The notes under the pieces: generated by a model
The model's database searches: none
Told to the model about the DNA's origin: nothing
Seen by the model: the letters and a program-made list of their open reading frames with translations, nothing else
Program-made: the position numbers and the translations under genes
Shown here: positions 1 to 6,919 of the stretch, in pieces
Layout of the letters: each line of letters opens with the position of its first letter
How positions within the stretch are numbered: position 1 is the first letter of the stretch
DNA from: Kordiimonadaceae bacterium UBA4441
GTDB lineage: Bacteria; Pseudomonadota; Alphaproteobacteria; Sphingomonadales; Emcibacteraceae
Length of the DNA stretch: 22,555 nt
Assembly: GCA_002390425.1 (NCBI GenBank)
Contig: DGPL01000006.1
Location: 1-22,555, forward strand
Reading direction: 5' to 3'

Positions 1-1
1 G

Positions 2-100
2 CAAATCGGCGCAGAAGAAGAATTACGATATGAACAATACCCTGGACCATACCAAGGCTGTGTTCCATTTGAAGAAGTTGGCAAAACATGGGCGACATAG
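2..100 (+). CDS. Gluconate 2-dehydrogenase subunit 3-like protein, C-terminal fragment
   Basis: Only the last 32 codons are in the window; the frame is open from the first bases and ends at TAG 98-100. The tail reads PGPYQGCVPFEEVGKTWAT, which I recognise as the conserved C-terminus of the small subunit (subunit 3, gamma) of gluconate 2-dehydrogenase-like membrane enzymes. In that family the small subunit usually carries a Tat signal and escorts the signal-less FAD subunit across the membrane. The next two genes are exactly such FAD subunits, 11 bases downstream, so the assignment fits its context. A second frame (3-107) is also open here but gives an unremarkable peptide. The N-terminus, including any Tat signal, lies outside the window. 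Confidence 0.7.
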   Translation, partial: QIGAEEELRYEQYPGPYQGCVPFEEVGKTWAT

Positions 101-111
101 AAAGTAAATAA

Positions 112-1806
112 ATGCAAGGTTTTGATGCAATTGTTGTTGGCTCGGGTATATCCGGTGGATGGGCTGCGAAAGAACTCTGTGAAAAAGGGCTTAAAACCTT
201 AGTCATAGAACGCGGAAGATATGTTGAACATGGTGAAGACTATATCGGTGAGAATAAAGATCCATGGGAAATGAAATTTGGTGACCGGGTTGATCAGAAG
301 TTAGCAGATGAACGATATCCACGACAGCAACGTTGCTATGCGTTTAAAGACAGCACAAAACACTTTTTTGCTGATGATATTGATTATCCTTATTCTACTG
401 AAGAAGGAAATAATTTCGAATGGATTAGGGGACATCACCTTGGTGGGCGTTCGCTTCTTTGGCACCGCCAGAGCTATCGATGGGGCGATCTTGATTTTTC
501 ATCAAATGCCCGTGATGGTTACGGAACTGACTGGCCCGTCAGGTACAAAGATATGGAACGCTGGTATGATTATGTGGAAGAATTTGTTGGCGTTAGCGGC
601 ACTATGGAAGGGCTGGATCAATTGCCAGACGGTAAATTTTTACCGCCAATCGGTTTTAACTGTGCGGAAGATGAGTTTGCAAAAAGAATAGAAAATTCAT
701 TTGATGACCGCCGTCTAATACCGGGGCGTTGTGCTCATTTGACGGAACCATCGGATGTCCATATGGAACTTGGTAGGGGAACTTGTCAATCCCGCAATCA
801 ATGTCAACGCGGTTGTTCATTAGGGGCTTATTTTTCAAGTCAGTCAGCCACTTTGCCAGCGGCGGAACGTACGGGTAATATGACCATAGTGACGGACAGT
901 ATTGTTCATAGTGTTATTTATGATGAAAAAACGAAAAAAGCGACGGGCGTCCGCATTATTGATAGTAATACGAAAGAAAAAAGAATTTATTCTGCAAAAA
1001 TTATCTTTCTCTGTGCTTCAACATTGGGGACGGCGCAAATACTGCTAAATTCAACAAGTGAGACTTTTAAGAATGGTTTTGCCAATAGCAGCGATGCGGT
1101 AGGTCGTTATTTAATGGATCATCTTGCTTTTACAGGTGCGACAGGCGAAATACATGGCTTTCAAGATCATTATTATATTGGACGAAAACCCAATAGTATT
1201 TATTTGCCTCGCTTTACAAACCTTGAACGTGATGAAGAAGACTTCTTGCGCGGGTATGCTTATCAGGGCGGAAGTGAACGACTTGGATGGTCTAGCCGCT
1301 TAAATGATAAAGGGTTTGGTGCTGAATTTAAGGAAAGCTTTAAAACACCTGGGGTTTGGGAAGTGAATCTTGAAGGGTACGGTGAAATGCTGCCCATGGC
1401 AGATAATCGTGTGACGCTACATAAAACCAAGAAAGATAAATGGGGTATGCCGCAGCTTCATATTAATGCTAAGTTCGGTGAAAATGATAAGAAAATCCGT
1501 AAAGCAATGCGTGAAGAGGCTGTAAAAATCATGCAAGCTGCCGGTCTTAAAAACATCAAAACCTATAACACTGAAGATAGCCTTGGTCTTAGTATCCATG
1601 AAATGGGAACGGCACGTATGGGCAATGATCCCCATGAAGCAGTCTTAAATGGGTATAACCAATGCCATGATGTGGATAATGTTTTTATCACTGATGGGGC
1701 AGCTATGGCCTCAAGCGCATGTCAGAATCCTTCTTTGACATATATGGCGTTTACGGCGCGGGCGGTGGATTATGCCGTTAAAAATATGAAGATGGGAAAA
1801 TTATAA
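112..1806 (+). CDS. GMC-family FAD dehydrogenase, gluconate 2-dehydrogenase large subunit-like (copy 1)
   Basis: Flavoprotein of 564 aa predicted to oxidise an alcohol or sugar hydroxyl and pass electrons to a membrane acceptor; the substrate is not evident. The N-terminal FAD-binding motif is GSGISG (residues 10-15) with an acidic residue near 33, and GGRS lies at 111-114. The GMC C-terminal domain has HEMGT (496-500) and CQNPSLT (537-543), giving the expected catalytic His496/Asn539 pair. Cys225, Cys231 and Cys235 form Cx5Cx3C, the spacing of the three ligands of the [3Fe-4S] cluster in bacterial FAD-dependent glucose dehydrogenase. No signal peptide is visible, consistent with export by the partner subunit encoded just upstream. 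The stop TAA (1804-1806) directly abuts the ATG of a close paralogue. The Shine-Dalgarno sequence is weak, suggesting coupling to the upstream gene. Confidence 0.9.
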   Translation: MQGFDAIVVGSGISGGWAAKELCEKGLKTLVIERGRYVEHGEDYIGENKDPWEMKFGDRVDQKLADERYPRQQRCYAFKDSTKHFFADDIDYPYSTEEGNNFEWIRGHHLGGRSLLWHRQSYRWGDLDFSSNARDGYGTDWPVRYKDMERWYDYVEEFVGVSGTMEGLDQLPDGKFLPPIGFNCAEDEFAKRIENSFDDRRLIPGRCAHLTEPSDVHMELGRGTCQSRNQCQRGCSLGAYFSSQSATLPAAERTGNMTIVTDSIVHSVIYDEKTKKATGVRIIDSNTKEKRIYSAKIIFLCASTLGTAQILLNSTSETFKNGFANSSDAVGRYLMDHLAFTGATGEIHGFQDHYYIGRKPNSIYLPRFTNLERDEEDFLRGYAYQGGSERLGWSSRLNDKGFGAEFKESFKTPGVWEVNLEGYGEMLPMADNRVTLHKTKKDKWGMPQLHINAKFGENDKKIRKAMREEAVKIMQAAGLKNIKTYNTEDSLGLSIHEMGTARMGNDPHEAVLNGYNQCHDVDNVFITDGAAMASSACQNPSLTYMAFTARAVDYAVKNMKMGKL

Positions 1807-3510
1807 ATGTCCGAAGAATTTGATGTTATCGTTGTGGGGTCAGGCATGTCCGGGGGCTGGGCTGCTAAGGAATTTACAGAAAAAGGATTTAAAACACTTG
1901 TCCTTGAACGAGGAAGGCACGTTGAACATCAGACGGATTATGTGGGAGAAGGACTAGGCCCATGGGAGATGAAGTTTCGTGATCGTGTTGACCGCAAATT
2001 ATCAAACAGCGAATATCCCACACAAGAAAAATGTTATGCATTTTTAGACAGCACCAAACATTTTTTCGTGAACGATAAAGAACACCCTTATTCCCAAGAA
2101 GAAGGAAAAGAATTTAGCTGGATCAGGGGATATCATACGGGAGGGCGTTCTTTAACTTGGCATCGCCAAAGTTATCGCCTTGGTGATCTTGATTTTGAAG
2201 CAAATAAAAAAGATGGCCACGGTGTTGATTGGCCGATCCGGTATAAAGATATTGAAAAATGGTATGACCATGTTGAAAAATTTGCAGGAATTACAGGGAA
2301 TAACGACGGTATCCCTCATTTGCCAGATGGAAAATTTCAACCACCCATGGAGCTTAATTGTGTTGAAAAGGTAATTAAAGAACGCATGCAAAACTTATAT
2401 GGCGATGAAAGACAGCTTATAATTGGTCGAGCAGCACATTTGACAGAACCAACTGAAGAACAACAAGCGTTAGGGCGAGGTACATGCCAAAATCGAAATC
2501 AATGTCAGCGTGGTTGTTCATTTGGTGCTTATTTTTCTAGTCTTTCTGCGACATTACCAGCAGCAAGAAATACAGGTAATTTGACCATTTTTAATAATGC
2601 AATTGTAGAGTCGCTAGAATATGATCCTGAAACTAAAAGGGCATCGGGCGTTCGTGTCATTGATGCTGAAAGTAAGGTTGGTAAAACATATAAAGCGAAA
2701 GTCGTATTTATGTGCGCATCGACCCTAGGTACAACACAAATTTTGTTGAATTCCACCAGTGAAACATTTCAAAATGGGTTTGCTAATGGCAGTGGTACAT
2801 TAGGCCATTATTTGATGGATCACCTTTATGCACAAGGTGCCAGCGGTGAATTTGAAGGATTTGAAGATAAATATTACGTTGGTCGTCGTGCCACAGGTAT
2901 TTATATCCCACGTTTTCAGAATTTAAATGGCAAGCAAGAAAAATATTATCGCGGATTTGGTTATCAAGGAAGTGCACAGCGCCTTGGATGGCGTGAGGGC
3001 ACATCGAAAAAAGGGTTCGGTGCTGATTTTAAAGAAAGTTTTAAAACACCCGGGCCATGGACATTTAGCATTTCGGGTTTTGGTGAAATGCTGCCAGATT
3101 ATAAAAATCATGTAAGCCTTCATAAAACAAAGAAAGATCAATGGGGGATACCGTTACTTCATATTGACTGTGAATATGGTGAGAATGATTGGACAATGCG
3201 CCGGGAAATTGTTGATGTTACCGTTCAAATGTTAAAAGATTTGGGACTTAAAAATGTTAAAGGGTATTTGAATGAAAATGCAAAACCCGGTATTGGTATT
3301 CATGAAATGGGTACGGCGAGGATGGGGCATGACCCGAAGACATCGATTTTAAACGGACATAACCAATGTCATGAAGTTGATAATGTTTTTGTAACCGATG
3401 GAGCATGCATGACATCATCGGCTTGTCAAAATCCATCGCTAACGTATATGGCGCTAACGGCGCGCGCGGTTGAATTTGCATCATCCGAATTAAAATCAGG
3501 AAAGTTATAG
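1807..3510 (+). CDS. GMC-family FAD dehydrogenase, gluconate 2-dehydrogenase large subunit-like (copy 2)
   Basis: Tandem paralogue of the preceding gene, 567 aa and collinear with it along its whole length. It keeps the dinucleotide motif GSGMSG (residues 11-16), GGRS (112-115), HEMGT (499-503) with catalytic His499, and CQNPSLT (540-546) with Asn542. The Cx5Cx3C motif is also kept (Cys227, Cys233, Cys237), so both copies are predicted to carry an iron-sulfur cluster as well as FAD. The best-conserved parts are the FAD and cluster regions. The stretch around 160-200 and the segment at about 355-425 differ more, which hints at different substrates or a heteromeric pair sharing one small subunit. 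It starts with no gap after copy 1, so translation is probably coupled. There is no signal peptide. Confidence 0.9.
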   Translation: MSEEFDVIVVGSGMSGGWAAKEFTEKGFKTLVLERGRHVEHQTDYVGEGLGPWEMKFRDRVDRKLSNSEYPTQEKCYAFLDSTKHFFVNDKEHPYSQEEGKEFSWIRGYHTGGRSLTWHRQSYRLGDLDFEANKKDGHGVDWPIRYKDIEKWYDHVEKFAGITGNNDGIPHLPDGKFQPPMELNCVEKVIKERMQNLYGDERQLIIGRAAHLTEPTEEQQALGRGTCQNRNQCQRGCSFGAYFSSLSATLPAARNTGNLTIFNNAIVESLEYDPETKRASGVRVIDAESKVGKTYKAKVVFMCASTLGTTQILLNSTSETFQNGFANGSGTLGHYLMDHLYAQGASGEFEGFEDKYYVGRRATGIYIPRFQNLNGKQEKYYRGFGYQGSAQRLGWREGTSKKGFGADFKESFKTPGPWTFSISGFGEMLPDYKNHVSLHKTKKDQWGIPLLHIDCEYGENDWTMRREIVDVTVQMLKDLGLKNVKGYLNENAKPGIGIHEMGTARMGHDPKTSILNGHNQCHEVDNVFVTDGACMTSSACQNPSLTYMALTARAVEFASSELKSGKL

Positions 3511-3520
3511 GGAGAGCTTG

Positions 3521-4309
3521 ATGAGCGATCAATCCGTCATCATTTCAAAATCGGAAGAAAACCCAGCCATTGCAATTGTGAAAATCAATCGCCCAAAACA
3601 ATATAATTCTCTTACCGTTGATGTTCTTGACGGTTTAATTGACGCGGCAGAAAAAATAGCAATAGATGAAAGTATACGAGCGGTGATTTTGACGGGTGAG
3701 GGTGGGTTCTTTTCGAGTGGTGCTGATTTCTCGCTTTTTGCTGGTGCGATGAATGAAAAAAGCACGACGAAATCCCGTATAGTGGGTGCTAAAGGCGCAA
3801 AGATGTGTGACGCCTGGGAAGCACTACCACAACCAACATTTGTCGCCGTTGAAGGCGGTGTGGTTGGTGGTGCACTCGCGGTGGCAATGGCCTGTGATTT
3901 TCGTATTATGAGCAAGGAAGCATATGCATATGTTCCCGAAGTCAAAATGGGTGTGACATTTGGTTGGGGATCCCTTCCAAGATTAACAAATTTAGTCGGG
4001 GCAGCAAAAGCAAAATATATATCAATTTTCTGCGAAAAACATAATGCAGATGAATGCAAGGATTGGGGGCTTGTTGATTTCGTTTCTGATGACGGAAATG
4101 CATTGAAAGAAGCGTTGACACTCGCAACGAATGCGGCGGCGTTCCCAGCTTTGCCCGTTCAGCTGATAAAGCGCGGCGTTAATATTAGTGTTAATGCTAT
4201 CGCTAAAGCTTCTTTTTATGCGGATATGGAGGATTTGCTTCTTTGTATGAAAGATGAAGAAGCAACCATTTACCGCACGCAAACGATCAAGAAATTACAA
4301 GGGAAATGA
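3521..4309 (+). CDS. Enoyl-CoA hydratase/isomerase (crotonase) family protein
   Basis: Crotonase-fold acyl-CoA enzyme of 262 aa. I chose ATG 3521 because GGAGAG at 3511-3516 sits 4 nt upstream; the in-frame TTG at 3518 would be too close to it. The oxyanion-hole segments are FSSGADF (64-70) and VVGGALA (114-120), followed by ACDFRIMS. Compared with the classical hydratase, whose two catalytic glutamates are 20 residues apart, the second is present (Glu140 in VPEVKMG) but the first is replaced by Ala120. That pattern is closer to enoyl-CoA isomerases and other crotonase relatives than to a true hydratase. It lies 10 bases after the second GMC gene and 3 bases before an acyl-CoA synthetase, which should supply its CoA thioester. 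Confidence 0.85.
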   Translation: MSDQSVIISKSEENPAIAIVKINRPKQYNSLTVDVLDGLIDAAEKIAIDESIRAVILTGEGGFFSSGADFSLFAGAMNEKSTTKSRIVGAKGAKMCDAWEALPQPTFVAVEGGVVGGALAVAMACDFRIMSKEAYAYVPEVKMGVTFGWGSLPRLTNLVGAAKAKYISIFCEKHNADECKDWGLVDFVSDDGNALKEALTLATNAAAFPALPVQLIKRGVNISVNAIAKASFYADMEDLLLCMKDEEATIYRTQTIKKLQGK

Positions 4310-4312
4310 CAT

Positions 4313-5899
4313 ATGGTTAAATTTGAGGAAACTTTGCTACTAGGGGGTTTTTTGGATCAACGCGTGGCAGATCATCCAGAAAGAATCGTATTTTATTCCC
4401 GTGGTATTGAAACAACCTATAAACAGCTTTCCGATCAAGTAAACATATGTGCGCGTGCCATGATAGCATCAGGTCTAAAAAAGGGAGATGGCGTCGCGGT
4501 TCTTTCCTCCCAAAGGACAGAAGTATTTATTACCTTTTTTGCAGCGGCTAAAATTGGTCTTCTCTGGATGGGGATCAATCCAAAGTACCAACTTAGAGAA
4601 ATGAGCCACGTAGTATCGGATGCAAAGCCAAAAATGATTATAGGTATTCAGGAACTTGATGGTCGCGATTATGCAGAAGAGCTGAGCAGCATCCGTGATA
4701 ATTTCTCTTTTATTGAGCACTTTATTGGTTTTGACGGCGGTAAAAATTATGATCAATCGTTTGATAACTGGATGGAAGGATCGCTTGCATCTGATGATGA
4801 ATTAAATACGGCGATCAATGCGGTCAATAGTGATGTCGATAGTATGCTGGTATATACTTCGGGGTCAAGCGGCACGCCAAAAGGGGTTTTATTGCCCCAG
4901 AAAGCCATCTTAAAACGGGCTATGTATGAATGGGATGTTTTTTGCCTTGAGGATGATTATCCGCGGGGTATGTGTCCTTTGCCGATCACACATGTTGGCG
5001 GTATTATTGTGCTTCCATTATATGCCATGGTTGGCGGCGGTAATATGATATTGATGGAAACATTTGATTTAAATGATTATGTGCAAAATATTATTGATGA
5101 CAAAGTAAATATGTTGGGTGCTGTTCCTGCAATGCATATGTTGATGTTTAAACATCCGCAATTTTCATTGGATTTGCTCAATGAAAAAATTAAATGGATA
5201 CTTTGGTCAGGCGCAAAAATGCCAGATGAAGCAGTGAAGATATTTTATAGCACTAACTGTAATGTGGGATCCACGTATGGCACTACAGAAAGCTGCGCAT
5301 CGGTTACTTATGCAATTAAGCAATCATCATCATTAGAGGTTTTGACCCTTACGATCGGTAAAGGCATGCCGGATGGTGAAGTCAGAATTGCCAATGAAGA
5401 CAAAATTTGCGATGTGAACGAAGAAGGTGAAATTCAAGTTAAACCTGATTATTCAATGTCGGGATATCTTAATAACAAGGAAGCAACCGACGCAGCCTTT
5501 ACGAGTGATGGTTGGTATAGAACAGGTGATATCGGTGCCGTGCGTGATGATGGTAATTTCACATTTACCAGCCGTATGAGCGAAATGTATGTTTCTGGCG
5601 GATATAATGTTTACCCATTAGAAATTGAACAGACATTAGAAAGTTATGATAAAATTGCCTTATGTGCCGTTATTGATGTTGAAGATGAGATTTATGGACA
5701 TGTTGGTTGGGCATATATAATGCCAAAACCAGGAATGGAAATTAATGAAGACGAAATCAATGAATTCGCTCGCGGACAACTAGCGAATTATAAGGTGCCG
5801 CGCAAATATTTTATTGAACCAATGCTTCCTATGTTGCCCATTGGTAAAATTGATAAAGTGTCATTAAAAAAACGGGTAAGCGAAAGTGGTGGCCTATAA
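4313..5899 (+). CDS. AMP-forming acyl-CoA synthetase / ligase (ANL superfamily)
   Basis: Activates a carboxylic acid to its CoA thioester through an acyl-adenylate. At 528 aa it has normal length for a medium- or long-chain acyl or aryl acid ligase. The phosphate-binding motif is YTSGSSGTPKG (181-191), the A5 motif TYGTTES (321-327), the A7 motif GWYRTGD (400-406), the hinge and A8 region SRMSEMYVSGGYNVYP (420-435), and the C-terminal catalytic lysine lies in PIGKIDK (509-515, Lys512). The substrate cannot be read from the sequence. The ATG lies 3 bases after the crotonase stop, with GGGAA at 4301-4305 as ribosome site. The stop overlaps the next start by one base (TAATG). It may activate the acid produced by oxidation through the upstream dehydrogenases. 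Confidence 0.9.
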   Translation: MVKFEETLLLGGFLDQRVADHPERIVFYSRGIETTYKQLSDQVNICARAMIASGLKKGDGVAVLSSQRTEVFITFFAAAKIGLLWMGINPKYQLREMSHVVSDAKPKMIIGIQELDGRDYAEELSSIRDNFSFIEHFIGFDGGKNYDQSFDNWMEGSLASDDELNTAINAVNSDVDSMLVYTSGSSGTPKGVLLPQKAILKRAMYEWDVFCLEDDYPRGMCPLPITHVGGIIVLPLYAMVGGGNMILMETFDLNDYVQNIIDDKVNMLGAVPAMHMLMFKHPQFSLDLLNEKIKWILWSGAKMPDEAVKIFYSTNCNVGSTYGTTESCASVTYAIKQSSSLEVLTLTIGKGMPDGEVRIANEDKICDVNEEGEIQVKPDYSMSGYLNNKEATDAAFTSDGWYRTGDIGAVRDDGNFTFTSRMSEMYVSGGYNVYPLEIEQTLESYDKIALCAVIDVEDEIYGHVGWAYIMPKPGMEINEDEINEFARGQLANYKVPRKYFIEPMLPMLPIGKIDKVSLKKRVSESGGL

Positions 5900-6453
5900 T
5901 GTATAAAGTTGAAGTTGGTGATGAAGTTAAAAAAGTAATAGAAAATGTTGTTTCCCATTATGCAGAAGATGGCATGGCAGAGGTTGTTGAATATTTGAAT
6001 GAAGTCGTTAACAACCCTGATGCAATAAGACGTGATATGCCAAACTTTGATTGTGATGAAGTACTTCTTTATGTGGATGATAATGTCACCGCTTATTATA
6101 TTGCTACTACTCCTCAGATTAATTATCCACCACATGAACATGCTATGGAAGCGGTGGCTGCCGTCTATGGTGGTGCGGAAACACATGATTTCTTTGATAG
6201 GGACGGCGTTAATATTAAACATCGCTGTCAAGTTAGTTTTGCTGCTCCGTCGGTGATTGATATGAATTCTGATTGTGTTCATTCAATTTGCAATTTGGGT
6301 GATAAGCCTAACGAAACATTGCATTTTTACTTTGGCGACCTGGAAACTCAAACCCGCACAATGTGGGATATGCAGGGTCAAAACCCGGCCCAATATGATC
6401 AAGATAGATATATGTCTCTTGCTACGCCCATGACTAAAAACCTAAATAATTAG
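5899..6453 (+). CDS. Cupin-fold metalloprotein, cysteine dioxygenase-like
   Basis: A 184-aa protein resembling the predicted metal-dependent double-stranded beta-helix proteins related to cysteine dioxygenase. The cupin signature is PPHEHAMEAVAAVYGG (77-92), supplying His79 and His81, with a distal His128 in DCVHSICNLGD as the likely third ligand, as in 3-His thiol dioxygenases. The N-terminal 70 residues are mostly helical. Its ATG shares one base with the synthetase stop, so it is the last gene of the operon. Its final codons (6441-6453) are embedded in the first copy of a palindrome that flanks the next promoter. A thiol dioxygenase, another Fe(II) oxygenase or a non-enzymatic cupin are all possible; the family fit is good, the reaction unknown. 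Confidence 0.7.
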   Translation: MYKVEVGDEVKKVIENVVSHYAEDGMAEVVEYLNEVVNNPDAIRRDMPNFDCDEVLLYVDDNVTAYYIATTPQINYPPHEHAMEAVAAVYGGAETHDFFDRDGVNIKHRCQVSFAAPSVIDMNSDCVHSICNLGDKPNETLHFYFGDLETQTRTMWDMQGQNPAQYDQDRYMSLATPMTKNLNN

Positions 6454-6454
6454 G
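6441..6454. promoter_or_regulatory. Candidate repressor operator, upstream copy
   Basis: CCTAAATAATTAGG, with arms CCTAA and TTAGG around a 4-base centre. An identical copy lies 42 bp downstream. It ends 9 bases before the -35 hexamer of the repressor-protease promoter and overlaps the stop codon of the cupin gene. It is a probable binding site of the BlaI-type repressor encoded immediately downstream; the assignment is inferred from position and repetition. Confidence 0.6.
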
Positions 6455-6463
6455 AATTAATTG

Positions 6464-6492
6464 TTGACTTTTGTTTTTTACTCCTAAATAAT
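6464..6492 (+). promoter_or_regulatory. Sigma-70-type promoter of the BlaI-M56 operon
   Basis: TTGACT (6464-6469) and AATAAT (6487-6492) are separated by exactly 17 bases, one mismatch each from the housekeeping consensus. The -10 hexamer lies inside the second palindromic operator, so a bound repressor should exclude RNA polymerase. Transcription would start near 6499, about 20 bases before the ATG. Confidence 0.6.
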
Positions 6493-6496
6493 TAGG
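6483..6496. promoter_or_regulatory. Candidate repressor operator, downstream copy over the -10 box
   Basis: Second identical CCTAAATAATTAGG. The centre-to-centre distance to the first copy is 42 bp, about four helical turns, placing both sites on one face of the DNA as expected for cooperative binding of two repressor dimers. It fully covers the -10 hexamer AATAAT. Confidence 0.65.
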
Positions 6497-6517
6497 AGAT
6501 AAGAAAAGGAGTCGTAA

Positions 6518-6919
6518 ATGGCACGTAAATCATCATCAACTTTAACCGAAGCAGAAAGCCGCATTATGGATGTGCTTTGGGATCAAAAAGAAGTCAGCGT
6601 TCGAGATGTGATGGACGGCATTTCTGGTGAAACGAAACAGGCCTACAATACGATCCAAACCATACTCGGGATATTAAAAGACAAAGGATATGTTGAAACA
6701 CGCAAACAGGGTAGGGCCTTTTTGTACCGTCCTTTAATCAGCAGAGGCGAAGCGAGAAACCAAGCATTAAAGAAATTAATAGGGAATGCATTTGGTGGAT
6801 CATCGGAAGCTTTTGCCCAACATTTACTTAAACAAAGCGATATTGATGAAGGGGAAATAGCCGCTCTCGAAAAGGTCATTGAAATGGCCATTCAAGAAAA
6901 GGATATTAAAGATGATTAA
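6518..6919 (+). CDS. BlaI/MecI/CopY-family transcriptional repressor
   Basis: Small winged-helix repressor of 133 aa, typical length for the family. The N-terminus LTEAESRIMDVLWDQ and the following VSVRDVMDGI and AYNTIQTILGILKDKGYVE (about 43-61) are the hallmark DNA-binding segment of BlaI/MecI proteins; the C-terminal half is a dimerisation helix pair. In this family the repressor is inactivated by cleavage that depends on a membrane M56 protease. That protease is encoded directly downstream with an 8-base overlap. A strong ribosome site, AAAGGAG (6505-6511), precedes the ATG. The two identical palindromes bracketing its promoter suggest autoregulation. There is no beta-lactamase or penicillin-binding gene nearby, so the name BlaI should not be taken as evidence of a resistance role. 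Confidence 0.9.
   Translation: MARKSSSTLTEAESRIMDVLWDQKEVSVRDVMDGISGETKQAYNTIQTILGILKDKGYVETRKQGRAFLYRPLISRGEARNQALKKLIGNAFGGSSEAFAQHLLKQSDIDEGEIAALEKVIEMAIQEKDIKDD

Noticed and set aside
3..107. Alternative open frame at the left edge
   Set aside because: Its peptide has no family resemblance, whereas the frame ending at 100 gives the recognisable subunit 3 tail.
3518..3532. TTGATGAGCGATCAA as an FNR-type box at the crotonase start
   Set aside because: The half-sites are 5 bases apart, not 4, and the sequence overlaps the start codon inside an operon.
3529..4059. Long minus-strand ORF (176 codons) opposite the crotonase gene
   Set aside because: It is fully antisense to a gene with clear family motifs, has a low-complexity Ser/Ala/Pro-rich composition and no ribosome site.
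5788..6282. Minus-strand ORF of 164 codons across the end of the synthetase and the cupin gene
   Set aside because: It is antisense to two well-supported genes and its translation (Ile/Asn/His-rich) resembles no protein family.
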